A DNA stretch of 64,000 nucleotides from Helichrysum umbraculigerum (lineage: Eukaryota; Streptophyta; Magnoliopsida; Asterales; Asteraceae), in NCBI GenBank assembly GCA_949592205.1, contig CATIUR010000003.1:145925259-145989258 (forward strand), in the 5' to 3' direction. Made by a program: the position numbers and the translations under genes. This document shows, one piece after another, positions 47,143-58,564 of the stretch. Every line of letters starts with the position of its first letter. Position 1 is the stretch's first letter. Below the pieces are notes generated by a model, which saw only the letters and a program-made list of their open reading frames with translations, ran no database searches and was not told the DNA's origin.

Positions 47143-48194
47143 GCAAGAATACCTGATCATATATAGTATAGCTCAGTATGTCCGAGTCGAACACAGGGAA
47201 CGGATGTCAATATTAACAAATTGGAAATTGCTACAATTAATTAAAGCAGTAAAAAGTGGGGACGTTTTAGTTCCGATCGAACAATTGATAAACAATTATA
47301 AAAGAAATGATTATTTAAATAAAACTAAATTATTAAAATAAAGAGGTAATAAAATAACTTAATTAAAATAAAAGATTAAATTCAAATGGTAAAAGAAGTA
47401 CAATTGCTTAGACTAGTTTCCTCAGAATCCGATTATTACTTTATTGAATCGCCGATATGTGGATCTTATTGTGACATGACAAATATACCAACTATCCTTA
47501 CAAGATTAATTGATTAAACACAATCAAGAAAGATATTAAGTTGTTTTCAACCCGCTAACAGTTCAATTTAACGTTATCCACCGAATTGTATTATGGATTA
47601 AAACTACACCGTTTATATGATTTACCCTTATAACTTGAATCAACAAAGTCTATAACTATTACTAGTTATCACATTCATTGCCAATTCGTAATGATAATCG
47701 ATCCTAGCCTATCAAACTCAATCTATTTAGTGATGATTATCAATTTAAACCAACAATCATCAATAATGACCAATCAATAGAGAACTCAATCATAAATCAA
47801 TGGATCATCACGCTAGGTTATCATCAAGATTCAACAATTAAACATGGATCTTCGGTTAAACATATAAACATTCATAAAAACTAAAATAATCCGCAATTCA
47901 ATAATCAAATCATCATCTGAGTATGATCATCTAAACAATTGTAAATAAAACTTAGCCAATCATAATTTCACAAACAATCAGATTCAATATCATATCTATA
48001 ATCATAATCAAATGAAAGATATAAACGAAATCGAACCGAAAATGTCGAATAACAATTAGAAGAACAAAAGCCCTTGATTCCTTTAGCTTTAATCCCTCCA
48101 AATGCCTCTGGAAAATGGGGTTTTTGTTGAGAGAATCGTCTGGAAAAGATGTGGTGAAGTGTGTGTAAAATGAGGGCAAAATGAAGTTTTTAGG

Positions 48195-48199
48195 GTTTC
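48195..48199. repeat. Target-site duplication of solo LTR 1
   Basis: GTTTC, repeated at 50900-50904. Confidence 0.9.
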
Positions 48200-49109
48200 T
48201 GTGACAACTGCCAATTTAGGACTAGAATTTAGTGCCTAATCAAGTCTTAATACATGTAATTAGTTCTGTACTAGGCTAATTAATGTATCAATTATTATAT
48301 ATATTGTTGAATATATATCTACACAATTATGCGGTTTGTTCAAATCGTACGAGTTTCAAATCGGATGAATTTCGATACAATCTATACGGACGTTGGTGAA
48401 CGATTTTTATTAATTAATACAAATATTAATTAATAACATTGACATATTTTGAATATTATATCAATAATATTTCGTATCCAAGTTTTATTACACAAATGAT
48501 ATAAACGCGATTAAAATGCAAACGCGTAAGCAATATGAAATAAATCATCATCTATAACATAATTATTAAGTATTTAGTGAAATACTTCAACAAAAATACT
48601 GAATAATTATTCGTATTTTAGAACGTATATTAAAACATATAAAATAATACTTAACGTTTAAATAATCGGGAAAACGAACACCGCACAGAGCGCTAGGCGT
48701 AGACTGAAAATGGTGGGGATTTCCACCAAAACCCCCTCCTTTCTTCTTTTCTTTTCATTTCTCATTTTCTTTCTCTATCTCTTTCATTTTTCCTCTCAAG
48801 TTTCATCACCACCAAACCATCAAAATCGCAAAATACTACCATCAAACGACCTTAGGTCATCAAAATAATTACGGAAAAGGAACCACCTCGCGACGATCTA
48901 CAACGCTATCTTTCCGGATTTTCATTTCGGCAATTTGTAAGTTTCCGACAAAATCCCGAAATCTCTCGATTCTTAGTAATTTTCACTTGTAATTGTTTAT
49001 ATAACATATATATGCCCATTAACATGTATAGAACACGAATTTATAGCTTGGAAACGAGTTTAAAATGGATTTTTGGCCGGAAAAATCGTGACAGCCGGAC
49101 TTTCTGGGC

Positions 49110-49405
49110 TGGTGTTCATCCATGCGACACAAGCCTTGTGTCGCATGTTGTGTCGTATTTTGGCCTTTGTGTCGTATAAAAGCCTCTGTGTCGCACCTTA
49201 TGTCGTACCAGATAATTAGTGTCGCAAGTCTTGCGACACAACCACTATGTCGCATACACCATACGACCCAATCACTATGTCGCTGTTGAATCAGCATCTC
49301 GCATCTATGCGACACAACCCTTGTGTCGCATAGACATTGTGTCGCACTTCTATGCGACACAACCCTTGTGTCGCATAACACCTTTAGTGTCGCATATTGT
49401 GTCGC
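49110..49405 (+). repeat. Palindrome array, word TGCGACACAA / TTGTGTCGCA
   Basis: At least nine occurrences of TGTGTCGCA or its complement, several as complete hairpins such as TGCGACACAACCCTTGTGTCG (49310 and 49353 regions). Same LTR position as the 8649 array. Confidence 0.88.
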
Positions 49406-49530
49406 ATAAAACAGAATACTTACAACTTTTTAATAAGTGTCGAGACCAAAATTTTATCACTTGATTTCACCCAAATTCAAGTCCAGATGCGTTTTTCCTT
49501 AAAGCAATATAGTAGAAGTAAAAATTTTCC

Positions 49531-49640
49531 AAGCTGACCTGGCAGCTCGACCCCAGCCAGGGGCTCTGCCCCTTGGACCCCGCCAGGGGCTGCCGCCCCT
49601 TGGACCCCGCTACCAGGGGCGCTGCCCCCGGACCCCCGTA
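49531..49640 (-). repeat. GC-rich hairpin block, copy 1
   Basis: Three successive hairpins built from CCAGGGGC...GCCCCTTGG separated by ACCCCG. Nearly identical blocks, in the same LTR sense, are at 54381-54490 and 61387-61496. Confidence 0.9.
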
Positions 49641-49835
49641 CTTAGATTCCGTAAGCACATTTTTCACCAAGTGTCAAACTTGTACAACTTCAAAACACTT
49701 ATACGATACAACTTTTCAAAAATAATGGAATTTGTTTTTCAAGTATAACGCTTCTAAATCAATGTGGTAACATCAAGACTATTGTTACAATTAATCACCA
49801 ACGGGCCGTACATGTTTTCAAACATATTTCAGAAT

Positions 49836-49960
49836 CAAACAAGTCGTTGTAACTTGTATCAATTCATTCAAACAAGTCGTTGTAACTTGTATCAATTCAA
49901 TCAAACAAGTCGTTGTAACTTGTATCAATTCAATCAACCAAATCGTAGTAATTTGGACAT
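49836..49960 (+). repeat. 33-bp tandem repeats in solo LTR 1
   Basis: CAAACAAGTCGTTGTAACTT starts at 49836, 49869 and 49902 (exact 33-bp steps) with a diverged fourth copy. Each unit contains the dyad CAAGT...ACTTG. Confidence 0.9.
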
Positions 49961-50916
49961 ATATATAAAGTTGTATAACAACTACAAAGGTAGTCTTTCG
50001 AGATACCGGTACAATTAATAACAATCAAGTGTCGCGAACACATTCAGGTTTCAAGTCTTTGGACATCAATTCACCGCTAATTACTTCAAGTTTATTAAAT
50101 TAAACACTTCAAGACTCAGGTGAGTTTCATGGCCCCATTTTCACTACTTTTACTAGGGGTGTGATATTACTACTTCATTTTGTTTTACAAGTAGAACGCA
50201 AGTGCCAAACTTCAAATACTACATGAGTTTCAAGCTAATCAATTTAAAGTCCTCCATAGCATAGTCTCTAGTATTTATAGCGTGAATGTTAGTATATGAT
50301 ATCATATGGGATTGACAATCCTCATCCGGGTTAGCACGCACTAATCGGTCAAACGGATGTATTAGCATTTGGGAAGACGAGTGTAGATTAGACACTCGTA
50401 GGAGGCATTTCAAGTTAGGTTTCCTTAATTGGACCTAGCGCTCAAGTTAAGCTCAGACTATGTGCTCATGGATTGTATAACTTTTATTTTGCTTAATTGC
50501 ATTTTAAATTCAATATAAATCTTGCGGTTCTGACAACTATATATTGACATACAAACCTGTGAGCTCACTAGCGTTTTCGCTGACCCATTTTAGTATTTAT
50601 CACAGGTACCCAGCAGTAGGTTGGCTGCACAAGCAGGGATTATTAGCTCGAGTCAGCATACATACAACTAGAGATTTGATTGCATTATTATATTTTGTAA
50701 AAGTAATTATGCCATGTAATCTCTCAATTTCAGGAACCGAGCTAATGTAACATTGTTTTGATGTAAACATTTACTTTATTTATACAAGTTTAAAACGACG
50801 CATATAGTGGTCGTTCGTTATTATCTTATGTGCTTTGTATATTGATTAGTGACACCCAAATCGAGCTTCCGCAAATCAATCAAATTTGGGGGTGTCACAG
50901 TTTCTGCCGAATCAAT

Positions 50917-51038
50917 CCATATGCCGTATGGATTTCCATACGCCGTATGGATTGCAAAGCCCATGGGTCTGACCCGCGTGGACTGGCGGCCCGGCTCAAC
51001 TGATCCATACGCCGTATGGAATTCCATACGCCGTATGG
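50917..51038. repeat. Four CCATACGCCGTATGG palindromes in the Athila-type LTR
   Basis: At 50917 (one T variant), 50936, 51005 and 51024: two pairs, each 19 bp apart. Confidence 0.9.
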
Positions 51039-51271
51039 ATTGAAATCTCCAACTTCTCAGCCAATCGACCTCCTTTCTTCAACCTTTAACCTTTTTAGCA
51101 TCTTTTCTTCGATATTCACTAGATTTCCGCTTCTTTTATAATTCAAGCTCCAAATAATTCCTAAATGCAAATATGAACGAAATGAGTATCGAATTCAAAT
51201 AAAATGCCTAAGAAATCAACTAAATAACGGGGCAATTGGCACTATAAAATAGCACATTTTGGCGTTCATCA

Positions 51272-52641
51272 AACATCCCCCACTTGAATCCTACTTGTCC
51301 TCAAGTAGACTAGTAACTCAAGACTTCAAAAACTTTAAATATGAACGGCAAACAATGCATAAAAGGACTTACAAACTACACAACATTCGACAAACCAAGT
51401 TTTTATCTTAAAATCGATTCTACCTTAAAACTCAGCAATCAAGAAACTCTGCATGGGAAGCCATTCTACATATTATTATTACTCATAAAAGATAATTCAC
51501 TCAGATTACCGATATTGTTGTCCACTTAAACAATCTAAATTTCAGAGATTGAGCTTAACTTATTATTATTCTAGCAGACCTTACCCTTGATTTTCAATAG
51601 CAAAATACTCTCATATAGATACCGTATCACAATTCTCCAAATAATGAACATCCAAATAAATCAATCATTTTTCAAACCAAGACATTGGTGACAGGTCTGT
51701 ACCTCAGTACAACAGAGCGACATAACTTGGCTTTGGTTTTTCAATTTATGAGTCTTTTGTACTCATTTATTTTTATCTATTTGATATCAAATATACTGAC
51801 GGAAACCAGGTCTGTACTTTCGTACAACAGAGGAGACAACACCCAGTATATTCCCAAATGATGATTATTAGGATCCCAAAATTATGGATTATAACACGCT
51901 ATCATACAAGAATTAAGACTAAGGTCATACCTTGCTAAAAGATCCTCATAGGATAAATCCCTACTTAATTCATTACATTTCTTACTAGCTCAATAACCTT
52001 CATATAGATTGCCTATCGATACATCATCAGATGAACTATCTAATATTTAAAAATTAGATCTATTTCATTCTTTGCATTCCCAAACTGTGTTACAAGATTG
52101 CTAAACTTTACAAAGAAAACAATTTTAAAACAAAAATTTGGGTTGAAAAATGACTAACACGTAGAATGCCTCTTAACCTCAATATTTTTCAATAGCTACC
52201 ATTCATAAATTAAGGATAAGGACAATTAGACTTCTTTTCCCCCATCCCCCACTTAGAAACATGCAATGTCCTCATTGCAAAACTAAATAAAAATAAAGGG
52301 AATAGAAAAGAAGTGAAACAGAAAACTCCCCTGATTTGAAGGCAATTTGCGTGAAGGACTTCATTCAGAAATAAAATACAACAGCACACTTCCGTAGGCA
52401 ACACGATTGCATTTAGCACATGCAATAAGCCTTTAAACCCCTCGGTATCCCGAGTGGACGAGTTGTAGTCTCATGAGGGATTCCAGAGAACACACCCACA
52501 AAGTTCAAACCTGCAAACAAAAACAATAAAACAAACATACAAATTAACAAAATAACGGGTTGTCTCCCGACAGCGCTTTTGTTTATCACGTCGGTAAGCT
52601 CGACATCTCACTTCACCACTTAATTCAAATCCATCTCCAAA
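51272..52641 (-). other. 3' internal region and PPT of the Athila-type element
   Basis: Minus-strand AAGTGGGGGATGT (51274-51286) is the PPT beside the LTR. Between it and the integrase end there is about 1.35 kb without a supported frame. A second GTGGGGGATGGGGG stretch lies at about 52241-52254. An env-like gene is not evident. Confidence 0.6.
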
Positions 52642-53295
52642 TCACGCTTGGAGTCCCTTATACAACAGAACTTTATCACCCTTCTCGAATGTATGGTTCG
52701 ACTTAAGACGAGCATCATGCCATTTCTTAGTTCGCTCCTTGAACAATCTCGAATTGTCATAAGCATTTATTCTTAATTCATCCAACTCATTTAACTGTTC
52801 CATTCTTTCCTTTCCAGCTAACTTTTCATCAAGATTGCACTTCTGTAAAGCCCAATATGCTTTATGCTCTAACTCAAAAGGCAAATGACAAGTTTTTCCA
52901 TAAACAAGGCGATAAGGTGTTGTTCCAACTGACAACTTAAATGCTGTTCGTGCCGCCCATAATGCATCATCCAACTTGTATGACCAATTCTTAGGGTTTC
53001 CTTCAACTGAACGTTCTAAAATACGCTTCAACCCTCTATTAGTCACTTCCACTTGACCACTCATTTGTGGATGATAAGCAGTTGAAAACTTGTGTCTAAC
53101 TCCGTACTTCCGCAGCACTTTTTCCAATTGCGAATTTGTGAAATGTGTCCCTCGATCACTAATTAAAGCTTTTGGTGCTCCAAAACGCGAAAATAACTGC
53201 TTAAGAAAATTTACCACAACGCGAGCATCATTCGTGGGTAATGCCTTTGCTTCGGCCCACTTAGAAACATAATCCACAGCCACAATGATGTATTT
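52642..53295 (-). pseudogene. Athila/Tat-type integrase, C-terminal fragment
   Basis: About 218 codons: IIVAVDYVSKWAEAKALP, the second catalytic Asp in LISDRGTHF, the catalytic Glu in SGQVEVTNRG, then KTCHLPFELEHKAYWA typical of this clade. It is cut at its N side by solo LTR 2 (duplication TATTT) and ends early at GDKVLLYKGLQA. The matching N-terminal half is at 55729-56005. Confidence 0.88.
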
Positions 53296-54380
53296 TGTAA
53301 CACCCCCAAATTTAGTGATTTGCGGAAGCTTGATTTGGGTGTTACTAATCAATAACAAAGCACAAAGATATATAGTAAACGACTCTATATGCGTCGTTTT
53401 AACAAAATATATTGATAATTGAAATGTTTACAACATTTAAAGCTTTACATAGCTCGAGTTTAAATAAAAAGAGATTTCAGTACATGAGTACTTGTACAAA
53501 ATATACTAATGCAAGAAAATCTCAATCGTCTGTATGCTGACTCGAGCTAAAGTCCTGAAGCAGAAACATCCTACTGGTTGGTACCTGCGATACATGCTAA
53601 AAGGTCAGCTAAAAGCTGGTGAGCTCACAGGTTTGAAATCAGTTAATATAGTATGAACCGCAAGATTTAAATAATGAATTGCATCCAGCAATTTAATTAT
53701 AGTAATCGTGTATACAGCCATGAGCACATAGTTGAGCTTAACTCGAGGGCCGGGTCCCCTATAGAGAATTCCGGGCGAGGTGCCTCCACGAATGCCTAAT
53801 CAACATTCGTCTTCCCAAATATTAGTACGTCCGTTTACCCGGTTAGTGCTTGCTAACCCGAACGAGGAGGGTCAATCCTATATGGTACCATATACTAATA
53901 TTCACGCTACAACGTATTAACAACTATGCTGACGGAGGACTTTAAATGATTAGTTGTGAAAAACTCATGTAGTATATGAAATGTTTGTACTTGCGTTCAC
54001 ATGTTAAAAATGAGCAATATATCACACCCCTGAGTAAAATAGTAAAAAGAGGGGCTATGAGACTCACCTGAGTCTAGCGAGTTTAACTTAATAAACTTTG
54101 ATTGATTAGCCGAGTAATGAAGTCCAAAGACTTGTAACCTGAGGGTGTCCACGACACGCGATGGTTATAAACATGATTGGGTATCTCAAAAGATCACCCT
54201 TGTAGTTGTTTCACAACTATATATGTCCAAATTACTACGATTTGGTTGATTGATTCGAATGTTTGAAAATATGTATGGCCCGCTGGTGACGGATTTGTAA
54301 TAATAATCTCAACTATTATTATTTTGATTTCATGAAAAATGTGTTTTGATTGTGTTTTCGAAGCCGTTACGGAATCTAAG

Positions 54381-54490
54381 TACGGGGGTCCGGGGGCAGC
54401 GCCCCTGGTAGCGGGGTCCAAGGGGCGGCAGCCCCTGGCGGGGTCCAAGGGGCAGAGCCCCTGGCTGGGGTCGAGCTGCCAGGTCAGCTT
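54381..54490 (-). repeat. GC-rich hairpin block, copy 2
   Basis: AAGGGGC...GCCCCTGG hairpins, near-identical to 49531-49640 when read in LTR sense. Confidence 0.9.
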
Positions 54491-54609
54491 GAAAAATTTT
54501 TATTTCTACTATATTGCTTTGACGAAAAACGCATCTGAAACCGAATTTGGGTAAAATCAGGTGTTAAAATTTTAGGTCTCGACACTTAGTAAAAATCTGT
54601 GTTTTCTGG

Positions 54610-54880
54610 TTTTTGCGACGTTGGGTGCGACGTCGCAGGTCCTGACTGCGACGTTGATCATGGCGTCGCTATGTGCGACTTTCGCAATTTAATGTGACGT
54701 TGTGCGTGGCGTCGCTATATGCGACGTTGTTAATTTCTGCGACGTAAGGGCCTGCGTCGCTATACGCGACATCGGCAACTTAATGCGACGTTAATGACGA
54801 TGTCGCTATATGCGACGTGGTGACTGGTATTGCGACGTTGCAATTGACGTCGCAATTGGGCCAACCCAGATGCGACGTCG
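54610..54880 (-). repeat. Palindrome array, word GCGACGT / ACGTCGC
   Basis: About fifteen GCGAC or GTCGC words, several full palindromes such as TGCGACGTCGCA, separated by variable spacers. Same LTR position as the other arrays. Confidence 0.85.
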
Positions 54881-55728
54881 GAGTCTGTTCAAATTCCGGT
54901 GGCCGGAAAATCGGTCGAAAGGCTTCCGTTCGGTCCAAATCTTTTACCCAACCTATATATGGACATTTTAAGTGTATACAAACAACAACAAGTCGAAAAT
55001 AATGGAAATCGAAGAGTTTCGAGAATTGTCGGAAACTTACAAAGTGTCGGATCAAAAATCCGAAAAGATAGGATGATAGATCGGGATGCCGTGGTCGTTC
55101 TTTTCCAAAGGAGTAGTATGTTTTGCGTGCGTTTTATGTTGTTATTTTGCGATTTTAATAGGTGGTGGGGGTTTGTGATTTGAGAGAAAAAAGAGGAGAG
55201 GAGAGAGAGAGGAAAAGAGAAAATGAGAGAAAGAGAAAGAGAGAGATGGAGGTTGTAGGTGGAAGCCCACTTTTCAGCCTCCGTCTCCATGCTCCGTGCG
55301 GTGTTCGTTTTCTCCGTCTTTTAACGTTTCAATAATTATTTTACATATTAAATGGTAAGTTTTAAAATACAAATTTATTACGCGATATTTTATTTAAATA
55401 TTTTACTAATCAATTTATATTTGAGTTATAAAATGTAAGTTATTTTGTACGATACGAATTGTAATTAGAATATTATCAGAATAATATTTTTGACATAATG
55501 TTACTATATAATGTCACGTTATTTAATAAAATTGGTCACCAACGTCCGTATTTAATTGATTCGAAATACATTCGATTTAAATTGCGTACGATTTAATCAA
55601 ATCGCATTTTCGTATATATTCAACAATATATATAATTCGATACATTAATTAGCCTAATACATAACTAATTACATGTATTAACATATGATTATGCACTAAT
55701 TACTAGTCCTAATTTGGCGGGTGTTACA

Positions 55729-56005
55729 TATTTGTTTCCATTGCTAGGTGGAAACGGGCCCATAAAGTCTATACCCCAGACATCAAAAATCTCGCTTACC
55801 ATAATTGGATTTTGCAACATTTCATCCTTCTTTGAGATTCTCCCAGTACGCTGGCAGGCATCGCATTCCTTCACATACTTGAATGCATCCTTATAAACTG
55901 TTGGCCAATAAAAACCTGCCTCGAACACTTTCCTTGCAGTGTAGTTTGGACCATGATGTCCTCCAGCCGGACCATCATGATAGTGCTCTAAGATAATATC
56001 ACATC
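55729..56005 (-). pseudogene. Athila/Tat-type integrase, N-terminal fragment
   Basis: Encodes the zinc-binding domain (GGHHGPNYTARKVFEAGFYW, CDACQRTG) and the first catalytic Asp (VWGIDFMGPFP), ending at GNKY where solo LTR 2 entered. On its other side it is cut by solo LTR 3. Confidence 0.88.
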
Positions 56006-56516
56006 TGTAACACCCCCAAAATTTAATGATTTGCGGAAGCGAGTTTTGGGTGTTACCAATCAAATATCACAAGCACCAAGATATAGCAAACGACTCTACA
56101 TGAGACATTTATACATTAATACCAAAAGTAGTTGCATAGAGTAAGTCTTAAGTTTACATTAACCGCGAGTTCGCAAATGATCCTGAAGATTCTAAGTACA
56201 TAATCGATATACAAAAGATAATGCAAGTAAATCTTCATCTATATAATGCATGCGACTCGAGCTAGCTGGCAATCCTGTTGGGCAACCCTACTGTTGCTGT
56301 GTACCTGAGAATGCATCACTTAAAGTGTCAACCAAAAAGGTTGGTGAATCTCACAGGTTTGAAATCAGAATAATAGAAATTTGAACACAAGTCAGTAAAT
56401 AAGTTTATTTGCACTTATATGATATGACAGTAAATAATAGTTTCACAAATGACATCAGACAGTAAGTATGAATAACAAAGTTGTAATAAGTCAGTAAATA
56501 GTGATTTCGGTAATAG

Positions 56517-56640
56517 AGAAGTCTGTAAGTCTGTAGTCTGTAAGTCTGTAAGACTGTAAGTCTGTAGGACTGTAAGTCTGTAAGTCTGTACGTCTGTAAG
56601 TCTGTAAGTCTGTACGTCTGTAAGTCTGTAAGACTGTAAA
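56517..56640. repeat. 8-bp tandem repeat (GTCTGTAA)n
   Basis: About fourteen copies of GTCTGTAA with occasional GACTGTAA, GTCTGTAC and GTAGGACT variants, fading into looser AGTAAGTCAGTAA-like sequence up to about 57050. Confidence 0.9.
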
Positions 56641-57632
56641 GTAATTAGTTTGTAAAATAGTAAGTCCGTAAAACTGAAGGTTCATCAGTCAGTAAAATAG
56701 TAAATCTATAAGTTTGTATGTCTGTAAGCTAATAAGTTTGTCGAAAAATATGTTTATAAGTCGGTAAAGTAATATAGTGTAAGTCTGTCGTATAATAAAT
56801 CAGTGAGACAGTAAGTCAGTAAATTTGAAAATAGTAAAGCCTGTCAATAAGTCAGTAAGTGTAATAGTCGGTGAACTAGTGAGTACACACAGTAGGAAGT
56901 AAAGTAAAGTCTGTAAAATAATAAATGAGTAAGTCAGTGAGTCAGTAATACAATAAGTGGATAAGTCGGTAAAACAATTCAGTTTGTACACTAATATCAG
57001 TAAACAAGTAACTTCAGTAAACAAGAAATGCATCTCCCCCAAAATAGTAAAAACAGTAAAACGTGAGACTCACCCGAGTCAATCCGAGCAGTGAATATAT
57101 CCAACGAGGAACGTACAGTCCAAAGTCTCCTAGTGTCCTAAACACGCGAGATTCTAATGAGCATTTGATTAACCTATGTATTCCGGATCAATGTTTAATC
57201 CGTTTGAATTATGTATCCGATTATATTTTATCCGAATGGTTAAGTTTGTATTAATATGTATTCGATCATATTATATTCCAATGTTCAACTTTGTATTTCC
57301 GTTTGAAGTTTATAAAATGTACGGCCCATTGGTGTCGGGTGATAATTATATTTCAAAAAGCATAATTCGGTTTGTTTTCGTAAAAATATTCATCGTGTAC
57401 ATATATATAATGTTTCAAAACATAAGGTACGTTTGTTTGTACAAATATAACTCGTATAATTATGTTTCAAAAGTTTCACTTGTTGCTCACATGTATATAT
57501 ACATAAAAGTTCGTTTTAAAATTGTTTTGACATAGCCGCACCGTTTTGGCCATATCTCCCTCATACGAACTCGGATTTAGGCGATCAAGCTGCCCAGACG
57601 ACCGTGACTCAGAGGGCTACAAAATGCAAGTG

Positions 57633-57732
57633 ACCCGTCCGGGTGAGGCCACACACCCGTCCGGGTGAGGCCCCATACCCGTCCGGGTGGGGGTTGATAC
57701 CCGTCCGGGTGTCTTCCTTCACCCGTCCGGGT
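57633..57732. repeat. Palindrome array, word ACCCGTCCGGGT, exact 22-bp period
   Basis: Five identical 12-bp words start at 57633, 57655, 57677, 57699 and 57721. The four 10-bp spacers share length but little sequence after the first two. Confidence 0.95.
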
Positions 57733-58564
57733 GGCTTGTTTTAATCAGATCAGTTCGTGCAGTTCATCCCCAAATCAGTTTATAACATAATCTTTCGGAT
57801 ATAATACATATATATAACTTCGATACATGATAATATAAGTTTGTAAAACACAAATTTAAACAAAGTTAAAGTTTTCTTACAATTTGAAATTGAGACCGAG
57901 AGATGGTGATGATAATGAACTGGATGATGGTGATGATCGAAGATGATGATTATGATGATGAAGATGATGTTGATTATGTTGTTGTTGTTGATTGTTATTG
58001 TTGTTACTCGATGATGAAACGAAAGAGAGGGAGAAGAGAGCGATACTGAGTGTGCGAGTGTGTGTATTTTGCATTATTGGAGTCGGTTTATACCGGCTCC
58101 AATAATTGAGGTTGGTGAAAATTTTGAACCCGTGTTTACGTACCCGATCGTTATGTAGTTTAATCTTTTCAAATGATAAATTCCTAAAAATATAATCGTA
58201 TATGTTTTCCATTGAAGTATTTTATAAAAATACTTTTAGTGAGTTATAAAAATGTAACTTTGTTTCAACTTACTTTGACGGATAGTTTTCAGAATACAAA
58301 ATGTATTTAAAACCTCTATCGAGTAATTAATTATTATTCTCGTCAATAATACATTATTTAAAAATGTTTTTCACCAATGACCGTATTTAAGTTTGCGTGT
58401 TGTTTTATATTTGTTTGTACATGATTACTTAATAATCATTTTGTGTTATATTTATGTACATTTATAAATAATACTTGAATACTCTCAAAATATCACGTAT
58501 ATATAATACGTATATTTAAGTTTAAATTTGACGCGAAAAATGTGCTTTTTGACCGGGTGTCACA

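Larger units (their letters stand above)
48200..50899 (+). mobile_element. Solo LTR 1 (chromovirus type), 2700 bp
   Basis: TGTGACAACT...GGTGTCACA with GTTTC on both sides and no internal region, so LTR-LTR recombination removed the element. Clearly related to the 7781 element's LTRs (same start, CT-rich patch at about 48750-48800, conserved second half), but with a different palindrome word and an extra GC-rich block. Confidence 0.93.
47143..51271 (-). mobile_element. 3' LTR of an Athila/Tat-type element, split by a solo LTR
   Basis: The right boundary is clear: minus-strand TGATGAACGCCAAAATGTGC starts at 51271 next to a PPT. The left boundary is estimated at TGCAAGAATACC (47143) and is uncertain. 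Native parts are about 47143-48199 and 50905-51271. It contains GTCCGAGTCGAACACAGGG, usual for this LTR type, and four CCATACGCCGTATGG palindromes near its right end. Confidence 0.6.
53296..55728 (-). mobile_element. Solo LTR 2 (chromovirus type), 2433 bp
   Basis: TGTAACACCC...GGTGTTACA, flanked by TATTT (53291-53295 and 55729-55733). It interrupts the integrase at Asn-Lys-Tyr. Carries a GC-rich block and a GCGACGT array, and a GA-rich tract at about 55185-55250 (CT-rich in the LTR's sense). Confidence 0.93.
56006..58564 (-). mobile_element. Solo LTR 3 (chromovirus type), 2559 bp
   Basis: TGTAACACCC...GGTGTCACA. Flanks are ACATC (56001-56005) and ACATT (58565-58569), a target duplication with one later substitution. 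It splits pol between Glu-Glu-Cys and Asp-Ile. Holds an 8-bp repeat tract and the ACCCGTCCGGGT array. Confidence 0.88.

Noticed and set aside
47066..47341. 91-residue plus-strand frame at the left of the Athila-type LTR
   Set aside because: No known motif; it spans the estimated LTR boundary and AT-rich sequence.
54339..54554. Gly/Pro-rich small proteins over the GC-rich blocks (also 49467-49670 and 61356-61559)
   Set aside because: The frames are open only because of the repeated GC hairpins. The similar peptides reflect the shared DNA repeat, not a gene.
57877..58212. His/Asn-rich frame (minus) in solo LTR 3
   Set aside because: Comes from the GATGATGAT-rich LTR segment shared in kind by the other LTRs; no evidence that it is translated.
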